Shown here: positions 1 to 6,557 of the stretch, one piece after another | Position numbering within the stretch: the stretch's first letter is position 1 | How the letters are laid out: every line of letters begins with the position of its first letter | From: a virus | IMG/VR virus record: IMGVR_UViG_3300035698_008773 | Coordinates: 1 to 25,289 of that record | DNA: 25,289 nucleotides | Reading direction: 5' to 3' (one strand) | Notes under the pieces: generated by a model | Database searches by the model: none | Seen by the model: only the letters and a program-made list of their open reading frames with translations | What the model was told of the DNA's origin: nothing | Position numbers and translations under genes: made by a program

Positions 1-2
1 CT

Positions 3-68
3 GAAGGAAATTATGTTGCAAGATTCCAATGCAAGAAAAACTATATTGAGGAGAATAAAGATGTTTGA
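3..68 (+). CDS. C-terminal end of an upstream gene (partial)
   Basis: This reading frame is open from the left edge and stops at TGA 66-68, giving a 21-residue tail ending IEENKDV. It overlaps the ATG of the next gene at 61, the kind of tight overlap seen throughout this operon. A second frame is also open from the edge and runs into the next gene, so the choice is uncertain. Too little is visible to suggest a function. Confidence 0.35.
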   Translation, partial: EGNYVARFQCKKNYIEENKDV

Positions 69-201
69 AGAAATAAAAGAAATAGCACCATTACTAAAAC
101 AATTAAATAAAATACTTAAAAAGTTCTTTTGGGTATTAATAACAGCAACAATAGTAAATATAGCTACTCTAATAGCCATATTCTATATGATAGGGAAATA
201 A
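61..201 (+). CDS. Small single-pass membrane protein
   Basis: The product is 46 residues if started at ATG 61, which has GAGGAG about seven bases upstream. An in-frame ATG at 13 would give 62 residues but has no clear ribosome binding site. Residues 1-19 are a charged amphipathic helix (FEEIKEIAPLLKQLNKILKK), followed by one hydrophobic segment at about 20-43 and a short GK end. The family is not recognised. Helix-plus-membrane-anchor proteins of this size in phages include holin-related and membrane-tether proteins, but nothing here decides between them. The next gene starts one base after its stop. Confidence 0.6.
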   Translation: MFEEIKEIAPLLKQLNKILKKFFWVLITATIVNIATLIAIFYMIGK

Positions 202-202
202 A

Positions 203-403
203 ATGGCAACAGGACAAGCAAGTGCAAGAAAAAGAAACATTAAAAGAAGCTTAATTAAACAAATAAAAGATTTAGAAGAAGATATTAATGATAGGTGTAG
301 AAAACCAGATTGTACATATGGTACAAATTACATAGCAATATCAAAAAAACAAACAAAATTAGAAGAATTAAGGAAGAGGTTAAAAAATGTTCAAGAACAA
401 TAA
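203..403 (+). CDS. Small basic coiled-coil protein
   Basis: The product has 66 residues. It starts with a basic segment (ASARKRNIKRSLIKQ), continues as charged helix, and ends in a second charged helix (KQTKLEELRKRLKNVQEQ) that looks like a short coiled coil. Between them are two cysteines in CRKPDC, too few for a full zinc site unless it dimerises. It begins one base after the preceding stop and is followed by an overlapping 22-codon frame. It lies just before the terminase genes, so a packaging or DNA-binding accessory role is possible. The family is not recognised. Confidence 0.55.
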   Translation: MATGQASARKRNIKRSLIKQIKDLEEDINDRCRKPDCTYGTNYIAISKKQTKLEELRKRLKNVQEQ

Positions 404-455
404 TGAATTTGAAGACTTTGTAGAATACTACAATCAAGAAAAGGATGAGGACTAA
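387..455 (+). CDS. Very small ORF between two operon genes (22 residues)
   Basis: This ORF fills the only gap between its neighbours. ATG 387 lies inside the end of the upstream gene, AAGAGG sits about seven bases before it, and its TAA overlaps the next ATG as TAATG at 453-457. The predicted peptide, MFKNNNEFEDFVEYYNQEKD plus two residues, is acidic. It may be a real micropeptide. It may instead serve mainly as a translational bridge that brings ribosomes to the terminase small subunit, whose own upstream region GGATGAGGACT lies inside this ORF. Confidence 0.4.
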   Translation: MFKNNNEFEDFVEYYNQEKDED

Positions 456-910
456 TGGAAGAAAATAACAACAAAATAGCAACAAAGAGAGAAATAATTA
501 ATATACTTAAAGATAGGATTAAAGAGGAAGGCCTATGGAATCTACAATCTACAAGGGTATTGGGTAAAGAATTTGGAAAATCATATTCTGCAATTTCAAG
601 ATATATAAATGAAATAGTGTTACACTTTGATAAAACAGAGATAGACAGAGGTTTTACAGAGTTCTTAAATGCAGATAAAGAGGCACAGAAATACATTAGA
701 AGCATATTAACTAATCCAAAAGCACCACCAGAACTAAAACTAAAAGTAATACCTATGATGCTTAACCTACAAAATGCATATACTGACTTATTAGAAAAGT
801 ATGGTAAGAAGGTAAAGATTGCTGATAAAATGGAACATTTAGGATTACCAGACATTAAATTTGAAATAGTTGATGCTACTAAAAAGAAAGATGGTAATAC
901 AGACACTTAA
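455..910 (+). CDS. terS: Putative terminase small subunit
   Basis: The product has 151 residues. Residues about 8-52 form a helix-turn-helix (VLGKEFGKSYSAISRYINEI). A helical central part of about 60 residues follows (LNADKEAQKYIRSIL, LKLKVIPMMLNLQNAYTDLL) and then a polar tail. DNA-binding domain, oligomerising helices and C-terminal tail form the usual terminase small-subunit plan. The protein would recognise the viral DNA and regulate the large subunit. The main support is position: its end overlaps the start of the large terminase gene. No family signature is decisive, and an unrelated HTH regulator cannot be excluded. Confidence 0.65.
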   Translation: MEENNNKIATKREIINILKDRIKEEGLWNLQSTRVLGKEFGKSYSAISRYINEIVLHFDKTEIDRGFTEFLNADKEAQKYIRSILTNPKAPPELKLKVIPMMLNLQNAYTDLLEKYGKKVKIADKMEHLGLPDIKFEIVDATKKKDGNTDT

Positions 911-2231
911 TATAAAATGGAGTGCATCACAAAAACAACAACTTGCATGGAAGTATCTGAACGATAAAGTACATACAGAAATATTGTATGGTGGTGGAGC
1001 AGGTGGTGGAAAGTCTTATTTAGGTTGTGTGTGGTTAATTAGTAATTGTTTAAGATATCCTGGTTCAAGATGGTTAATGGGTAGAGCAGTATTAAAAGCC
1101 TTGAAGCAATCAACCCTGCTATCATTCTTTATGGTCTGTAAGGACTGGGGTTTAATTAAAGGAATCCATTATAGTTTCAATGCTAATGAAAACACAATAA
1201 CATTTCCTAATGGTAGTGAGATATATCTTAAAGACTTATTCTTATATCCATCAGACCCAGAGTTTGAGAGTTTGGGTTCAACTGAATACACTGGTGCATT
1301 CATTGATGAGTGTTCTCAAGTAACTGATAAAGCAAAGATGATTCTAATGTCAAGGTTAAGATATAAGCTTGATGAGTTTGGTTTAATTCCTAAGTTATTT
1401 ATGTGTAGTAATCCTTGTAAGAATTTCTTATATTATGATTTCTATAAACCTTACAAGAGTAAAACAATAGAAGGTTATAGAATATTTATTCTTGCCTTAG
1501 TTCAAGATAATCCATTCATATCTCCACATTATATTAATAATCTAAATAAGCTTAAAGGTAGTGCTAAAGAAAGACTATTATATGGTAATTGGGAGTATGA
1601 TGATGATCCTGCTAAGTTATTTGAATATGATCCTATAATTGATATGTTCACTAATAATGCAGAAAGAGGAAATAAATGGTTAACTGTAGACCCTGCAGGA
1701 AGAGGTAAAGATAGATGTGTATTAACTTATTGGGATGGTTTATTCATTTATAAAATAGAAACTATGGATAATATATCTGATGAAGAATTAGATAAAAGGT
1801 TGTTAGAGCATAAGATACCAAGAAGCCATTGTATTGTTGATGAAGATGGAGTAGGGTTTGGATTAGTTAAAGATGTCCCAGGAGTTATAGGATTTGTTAA
1901 CAATGGTAGACCTTTCAAAACACAAACAGAAAAGAAAGAAACACAACAGAACTATAAAAATATTAAGGCCCAATGTTGGTTTATGTTATCAAATTATGTT
2001 AATTCAGGGAAAATAGGTATTTATAGAAATGTTCCAGTGGAAATCAAGGAGTTATTAATTGAAGATTTAGAGCAAATAAAAGAAAAAGACCAAGACAAAG
2101 ATAGCCCTATTCAGATATTAAGCAAAGAAGAAATAAAAGAATTCTTAGGGCGTTCAACAGATATAGGGGATACTCTTATGATGAGGATGTATCCTGTGGT
2201 TGAAGCAAGCGAATTATTCAGCTTCTATTAA
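891..2231 (+). CDS. terL: Terminase large subunit (ATPase-nuclease)
   Basis: This is the DNA-packaging motor that pumps and cuts viral DNA at the portal. Counting from ATG 891 (446 residues), the Walker A motif GGGAGGGKS lies near 34-42, Walker B with the catalytic Glu in AFIDECSQ near 135, and the coupling motif LFMCSNPC near 170. The RNase-H-like nuclease has acidic residues in VDPAGRGKDR (about 265), VDEDGVGFG (about 316) and GDTLMMRM (about 426). All expected catalytic elements are present and the length is normal. Upstream in-frame starts exist (TTG 870, ATG 873). I prefer 891 because conserved sequence (KWSASQKQQ) begins shortly after it. The start overlaps the end of the preceding gene. 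Confidence 0.95.
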   Translation: MVIQTLNIKWSASQKQQLAWKYLNDKVHTEILYGGGAGGGKSYLGCVWLISNCLRYPGSRWLMGRAVLKALKQSTLLSFFMVCKDWGLIKGIHYSFNANENTITFPNGSEIYLKDLFLYPSDPEFESLGSTEYTGAFIDECSQVTDKAKMILMSRLRYKLDEFGLIPKLFMCSNPCKNFLYYDFYKPYKSKTIEGYRIFILALVQDNPFISPHYINNLNKLKGSAKERLLYGNWEYDDDPAKLFEYDPIIDMFTNNAERGNKWLTVDPAGRGKDRCVLTYWDGLFIYKIETMDNISDEELDKRLLEHKIPRSHCIVDEDGVGFGLVKDVPGVIGFVNNGRPFKTQTEKKETQQNYKNIKAQCWFMLSNYVNSGKIGIYRNVPVEIKELLIEDLEQIKEKDQDKDSPIQILSKEEIKEFLGRSTDIGDTLMMRMYPVVEASELFSFY

Positions 2232-2233
2232 TT

Positions 2234-2249
2234 GTAAGCTATATAAAGA
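2234..2249 (+). repeat. Promoter-like repeat, copy 1 (GTAAGCTATATAAAGA)
   Basis: This 16-base core recurs exactly at 2314-2329 and 9683-9698, and with one mismatch at 19039-19054. It contains a TATA-box-like CTATATAAAG. This copy lies directly after the large terminase stop codon and lacks the GA that follows the core in the other copies. A transcript starting about 25 bases downstream would run at once into the hairpin at 2280, so this copy may be a relic of duplication or may drive only a very short RNA. Confidence 0.6.
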
Positions 2250-2279
2250 CAAATTACATATAATCTATTACTTAAACTT

Positions 2280-2312
2280 GGACTCAGCCCCTGAGTCCTC
2301 TTATTCTTTTTG
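2280..2312 (+). terminator. Hairpin and T-rich tract after the terminase gene
   Basis: GGACTCAG and CTGAGTCC form a perfect 8-base-pair stem with a CCC loop (2280-2298). TCTTATTCTTTTT follows immediately (2299-2311). It is unusually GC-rich for this window and placed after the last gene of the first block, so a transcription terminator is the natural reading. Archaeal termination depends mainly on the U-tract, so the hairpin could also stabilise a 3' end or act as a processing site. Confidence 0.6.
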
Positions 2313-2334
2313 TGTAAGCTATATAAAGAGACAA
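2308..2334 (+). promoter_or_regulatory. Repeat copy 2, putative TATA promoter upstream of the portal gene
   Basis: These 27 bases are identical to 9677-9703. The TATA-like CTATATAAA lies at about 2319-2327, so initiation is expected near 2345-2350, giving a 70-base leader before the portal ATG at 2420. It follows the terminator directly, as expected for the start of a new transcription unit. The promoter role is inferred from sequence and position only. Confidence 0.55.
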
Positions 2335-2359
2335 CCACATTAACATATTAATACTATTC

Positions 2360-2371
2360 ATGACATGTCAT
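2360..2371. promoter_or_regulatory. Perfect 12-base palindrome, candidate operator
   Basis: ATGACATGTCAT is its own reverse complement. It ends nine bases before the TATA-like element at 2381, where a bound protein would occlude TBP/TFB. A single short palindrome can arise by chance in AT-rich DNA, although this one includes four G/C bases. No second copy was noticed elsewhere in the window. Confidence 0.35.
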
Positions 2372-2380
2372 TTAATTACT

Positions 2381-2390
2381 TATAAAAATA
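2381..2390 (+). promoter_or_regulatory. TATA box of a short-leader promoter for the portal gene
   Basis: TTATAAAAATA (about 2380-2390) lies roughly 30-35 bases before ATG 2420. Archaeal initiation about 25 bases downstream would fall near 2408-2412 and leave a leader of about 10 bases. No Shine-Dalgarno sequence sits at the usual distance, since GAGTTGAGGG is about 20 bases away. That agrees with a leaderless-type start. It is the third promoter-like element in the gap 2232-2419. Confidence 0.5.
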
Positions 2391-2419
2391 GAGTTGAGGG
2401 CTTTCTTAAGAACTGCTAA

Positions 2420-4681
2420 ATGGAAGACCTAAATAACTTTAAAGGCAAGCCAGTAGCTAATTGGTATAAGAATGTAAAAAACTTTTTCTCAAAACAAGTT
2501 GGTTTAAATGCAGTAAGTACATCTCACTCAGAGTTCAAAAAAGGTTTAGAAACTGAATGGTTCTTTCAAGCTCCTTATGGTTTAGCAAGAGGAATTAATA
2601 TGAGAGAAGTAAGAGAGTTTGGAAAAGAGTCTTTTGTACATATGGTTACTCACACTATAAAGAAAGAAGTAACACAAACACCTTGGGATATAGTTAATGT
2701 AGATGAAGAAGACGAAGAAGAATATTTAGAAGAAAAAGAAAAGATAAAACAATTCTTAGAGCAACCAAATGATTTAAACCAAACTTTTAGAGATGTTCTA
2801 TGGAGACTAATGACAGATGTCTTAGAAATAGATGCTGGAGTATTAGTTAAATACTATACATTAGGTGGAGAGTTAGCAGGTATCTATGCAAGAGATGGCG
2901 CTACCTTTACAAAAGAAACAGAACCTTGGGGAGAAGTAAAATATTGGTATCAATACAACTGGAGAAACCCAAGAGGAATACCTATCAAATATGAGAAAAA
3001 TGAAATAAGTTATTTTGTTATGAATCAAAGACCATACAAACAATATGGTTGGTCACCCTTACAATCAATACTTCAAGTTGTAGAGTTATTAATACACTCT
3101 ACAAGATACAATAAAGAGTTCTTCGAAAACAATGCATTACCTGCTGTTTTACTAAATCTAAAGAATGCTAAAGTAGAACAAATGATGAAACACAAAGATG
3201 AGTGGAATAAGTTCTTGAAAGGTAAAGGTCACAGAGCAATGTGGACTAATGCTGAAGGTTTAGAAGCTCAACAATTAGCATCAAACAATAGAGATATGGA
3301 GTGGTTAAATGGTCAGAAATGGTACTTCCATTTAGTATTTGGTGTTTATGGTTTGTCTCCTGCAGAAGCTGGATTCCACGAAGATTCAAATAGAGCAAGT
3401 ATGGACGCACAAGAGAGAGTAACTGTAAGGTCAGCAATTAAACCCTATTTACAACTAATAGAAGAAAGATTTTATTTTGATATTATTCCAGAAATTATAG
3501 GTATGAAGAAAGATGAGAAAGGCAGATATCTTCCATTACCAGTTAAATTAAAGTTTATGCCTGCAGACCACGTTGCAGAGAAGTTAGAGAAAGACCAAGA
3601 CCACTTAGATATGCAAGACAAAGTATTATCTGTTAATGAAGTAAGAAGAAAAAGGGGATTCGACCCTTGGGATAATGAATTAGCTGATGACCCTTACTTA
3701 CAAAGTGAAAGGGAAATGGAGCAACAAAAAGAACAACAAAATAACTTTGCTAATTTTAATCAAGGCAGAGGAGAACCATTTGGTAAGCCACCAGAAGGTA
3801 AACCAAATCCAAAAGAGAAACCAAAACCACCTAAAGAAACAAAACCAGCAAAGAAAGAATTAAAGAAAGTTACAGAAGAAGAAAAAGAAACAGGTACTAT
3901 GCAGTTTCCTACTGAAGTAACAGAAACAACAGAAGATTATAATCAATTCTTAAAAGGATGGTTTAGGCAGTTTGAAAAGAAAGTAATCAATTCAATTAAG
4001 AGTGGAGTATTACAAAAACAACAAGGATTAGTTAAGTTAGACAAAGGATTTAGTGAGTTCTTACAAAATCTCTTTAAGATAGTTCATACTATTTCATTCA
4101 AAGAACAAATATTCAGATTCATAAATAAAGACTACAAAGCAGGAGTAGAAGAAGCAGAAGACGAATTAAATATGTCTATGTCTAAAGGATTTGACCAAGA
4201 TATGAAGAAAAGAGTTGGGTTCTTAGCTGAACAGCAACTAAATGGTTACACACTTCCAGATGGAAAGAGATGGCACGGAATTAAAGGTGTTACAAGAAAG
4301 ATGCAAATAAAGATTTATAATATGGTTAGAGAAGGAGTAATTACAAAACAATCAAATACAGAGATAGCAGACTCTATCAAAGACATATTCAGAGTAGCAA
4401 AAGGTTCTCAAGCTATGAGAATAGCAAGAACAGAAAGCAACAGATTTACAAATGAAGGTAAGATTCATGCTTATAGAAAGTCAGGACTAAAAGGAAAGAA
4501 AGAGTGGGTAGCTTATATTGATTCTAACACAAGCCCAATATGTAAGAATTTGAATGGTATGAGTGTTGATTTAGAAAAAGAGTTTATAGACTCAGCAACA
4601 AACAAATCATATTTTACCCCACCTTCGCATCCAAATTGTAGATCCACTTTAAGATTTGTAGCTTCAGAGGAGGAAAGTTAA
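2420..4681 (+). CDS. Portal protein fused to Mu-F/SPP1-gp7-type head morphogenesis domain
   Basis: The product has 753 residues. About 1-430 is a portal of the HK97/PBSX kind, forming the dodecameric DNA channel at one capsid vertex; landmarks are YGWSPLQSILQVVELL and GLSPAEAGFHEDSNRASMDA. A Lys/Pro/Glu-rich linker covers about 430-500. The C-terminal part, about 500-753, ends in the minor head protein signature ARTESNRFTNEGK, then WVAYIDSNTSPICKNLNG and PPSHPNCRST. Portal and minor head protein are usually separate adjacent genes. Here they are one frame with no internal stop and no visible internal start signal. It may be cleaved in the linker by the viral protease. Confidence 0.92.
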   Translation: MEDLNNFKGKPVANWYKNVKNFFSKQVGLNAVSTSHSEFKKGLETEWFFQAPYGLARGINMREVREFGKESFVHMVTHTIKKEVTQTPWDIVNVDEEDEEEYLEEKEKIKQFLEQPNDLNQTFRDVLWRLMTDVLEIDAGVLVKYYTLGGELAGIYARDGATFTKETEPWGEVKYWYQYNWRNPRGIPIKYEKNEISYFVMNQRPYKQYGWSPLQSILQVVELLIHSTRYNKEFFENNALPAVLLNLKNAKVEQMMKHKDEWNKFLKGKGHRAMWTNAEGLEAQQLASNNRDMEWLNGQKWYFHLVFGVYGLSPAEAGFHEDSNRASMDAQERVTVRSAIKPYLQLIEERFYFDIIPEIIGMKKDEKGRYLPLPVKLKFMPADHVAEKLEKDQDHLDMQDKVLSVNEVRRKRGFDPWDNELADDPYLQSEREMEQQKEQQNNFANFNQGRGEPFGKPPEGKPNPKEKPKPPKETKPAKKELKKVTEEEKETGTMQFPTEVTETTEDYNQFLKGWFRQFEKKVINSIKSGVLQKQQGLVKLDKGFSEFLQNLFKIVHTISFKEQIFRFINKDYKAGVEEAEDELNMSMSKGFDQDMKKRVGFLAEQQLNGYTLPDGKRWHGIKGVTRKMQIKIYNMVREGVITKQSNTEIADSIKDIFRVAKGSQAMRIARTESNRFTNEGKIHAYRKSGLKGKKEWVAYIDSNTSPICKNLNGMSVDLEKEFIDSATNKSYFTPPSHPNCRSTLRFVASEEES

Positions 4682-4683
4682 AA

Positions 4684-5310
4684 ATGCCAACACAAAATTA
4701 CATAATTTCTGGGTCAGCAAAAGAAGGAGCAGTTCTTGGTTATGCTGAAATAAGACATACAATAGACACAAGTAATGCAGGAGCAAGTGATTTAGATCTA
4801 TCAATGGGTTCAGGTGGCACTAATGCTACAACACAAACAATTTATATTAAAAACTTAACAACAAAGCAAATAGTAACAAAAACAACAGACTCTTCAGGTA
4901 ATTATCTTTATGACTTAGCAAACTTAACTTCAGGTTATTCTAATGCAGATATTATTAAAATCTATACTTTCAATTATACAGAGATACCAGTAAAGACAGA
5001 TTTAGTTGATGACTTTATAGAAGAGAGAACAAGAGAAACAAAAGAGTGGTTAGAAGATTCAAGCTCAAGAAGAGTAAGTCCTGTAGATTTATTCGGACAA
5101 CCTTATTCAGCAGATAACCCAATGCCTGTTATCTCAAAAGATATGGATTTCTTTAGTGAGAATTATCCAAGAGTTTGGTCATACACAGGAACAAATTTCC
5201 AGCCAGATAATGAAACAGCTACTCTGCCAAATGGAGATACTTACACAAGAGCATTTACTTGGGATAGTCAGAATAGACCCTTAACAAGAGGAGCTTGGGT
5301 GAAGAACTAA
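4684..5310 (+). CDS. Structural protein with N-terminal beta-sandwich domain
   Basis: The product has 208 residues and starts two bases after the portal stop. Residues about 1-105 form a carboxypeptidase-regulatory-like beta domain with the stretch KNLTTKQIVTKTTDSSGNYL then YDLANLTSGYSNADI. Closely related stretches occur in the proteins at 13377 and 19671, so the domain is a repeated module in this virus. Residues about 110-140 are a charged helix (DFIEERTRETKEWLED). The rest is a polar segment ending RPLTRGAWVK. A capsid- or tail-surface decoration role is inferred. No enzymatic residues are evident. Its stop overlaps the next ATG (TAATG). Confidence 0.6.
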   Translation: MPTQNYIISGSAKEGAVLGYAEIRHTIDTSNAGASDLDLSMGSGGTNATTQTIYIKNLTTKQIVTKTTDSSGNYLYDLANLTSGYSNADIIKIYTFNYTEIPVKTDLVDDFIEERTRETKEWLEDSSSRRVSPVDLFGQPYSADNPMPVISKDMDFFSENYPRVWSYTGTNFQPDNETATLPNGDTYTRAFTWDSQNRPLTRGAWVKN

Positions 5311-6548
5311 TGAGAAAATTATACTTTTATATTTTAGGAACATTGTTGATGTTAGTATTAGTTGGAGCATCACAATTTCAATTTATATTTAATTCACAAA
5401 CAGGACAACCAGACATATTCTTAAATAGTACATCAGATAATGTTTCTATTCAGAATGGTTCATACTTATTCGGACAACCTATAGAGGGTGGAATAAATAA
5501 TGGTATTGTTTGGGCTGCAGAAATTGATACTTTTGGACAATTAAACCTTACTCATAATACAGGATTAAGTTTAACATATCCTGCAATGACAGTTAGAGTA
5601 GTATCAACACCTGACGGTGATGAGAAATATTGTAATATTCCAGGAGCTACAGTTACCGTAACAGATGATGCTCACAAAGCTTATCTTGTTGTTGCTTCAA
5701 CTTGTGCAATAACAACTATTCCTGTAGATACTTTTGTAAATGCAGATATTAATCAAGCAGGAAACACACCTATATTTCATTATATGGCTCATAGTGGAGA
5801 GATAGAAGCACATCAAGGATTACCTATATTAAATAGATTATATATTAGAAACAGATTATTAGCTTTAAAAACAATTAACTTAGATGTTATTAGTGGCTTA
5901 GGAATAACACCTGACCCTACAGGATTTAACTTTACAATAGCTTTAGGAGAGTATGTTTTCGTAGACCAACCAGTATCAACCACTGTTCAAAACTTAACAG
6001 ATGGTGCTACATTAGAAGTATTTTATAGAGATGGTGCAGTATATAAGTATGATGAGTATTCTGGTTTAACACAAACAGGTTTGAATATGACAAGTTGTGA
6101 AGATGCTTCTCAAGATTTAGTTACTTGTTCATTAACCTCAAGATATAGAAGATACTTTATATTTGAAACAGGTTATGAAAATGGTGATGATGATACTGAA
6201 ATACATCAAAGATTAGGTTTAGATGCAGTAAATTATGTAAATCTTGGAAGTTGTTTAAATACAGAAGCAAATAGTTTAACTTATGATTTACCTGACATTT
6301 ATACTTACACAGCTGTACCACTTTATGCTTATTGTGGTAGAGCAAGTGATTCAGCATTAGTAGCTGCACAATTTATTGATTTAAGAACAGTTAAATCAGG
6401 AGATGCTTCAGCAGGTATTGATACATCTATATTCTTAACTATTGATGGTACAAGACCACTAACAGATAATTGGGATATTGGAGATTTTAATATTACCAAT
6501 ATTGAATGTTTGAGTTTTAATAGTGGTGGAAGTATTTGTACAGGTTAA
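5310..6548 (+). CDS. Fibre-like protein with signal peptide
   Basis: I take ATG 5310, which overlaps the previous stop, rather than an earlier frame opening, because it starts a clean signal peptide: MRKLYFYILGTLLMLVLVGA, cleaved near residue 20. The 412-residue product is beta-rich with several N-x-T/S sequons and a few cysteine pairs. Near the C-terminus (about 370-400) is FLTIDGTRPLTDNWDIGDFN followed by ITN, a motif I know from phage tail-fibre proteins, where it joins repeats or the receptor-binding tip. A receptor-binding fibre or spike is the best guess. A signal peptide is unexpected for a protein assembled into virions in the cytoplasm. Confidence 0.6.
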   Translation: MRKLYFYILGTLLMLVLVGASQFQFIFNSQTGQPDIFLNSTSDNVSIQNGSYLFGQPIEGGINNGIVWAAEIDTFGQLNLTHNTGLSLTYPAMTVRVVSTPDGDEKYCNIPGATVTVTDDAHKAYLVVASTCAITTIPVDTFVNADINQAGNTPIFHYMAHSGEIEAHQGLPILNRLYIRNRLLALKTINLDVISGLGITPDPTGFNFTIALGEYVFVDQPVSTTVQNLTDGATLEVFYRDGAVYKYDEYSGLTQTGLNMTSCEDASQDLVTCSLTSRYRRYFIFETGYENGDDDTEIHQRLGLDAVNYVNLGSCLNTEANSLTYDLPDIYTYTAVPLYAYCGRASDSALVAAQFIDLRTVKSGDASAGIDTSIFLTIDGTRPLTDNWDIGDFNITNIECLSFNSGGSICTG

Positions 6549-6557
6549 AATGATACT

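Noticed and set aside
870-890. TTG 870 or ATG 873 as the large terminase start
   Set aside because: The added residues (MMLLKRK) are unlike terminase N-termini and there is no ribosome site; ATG 891 is closer to the conserved start, though this is not proven.
391-906. Minus-strand open frame of 171 codons
   Set aside because: It is fully antisense to the small terminase gene, has low-complexity Ser/Phe/Leu composition typical of reversed AT-rich coding DNA, and no ribosome site or conserved pattern.
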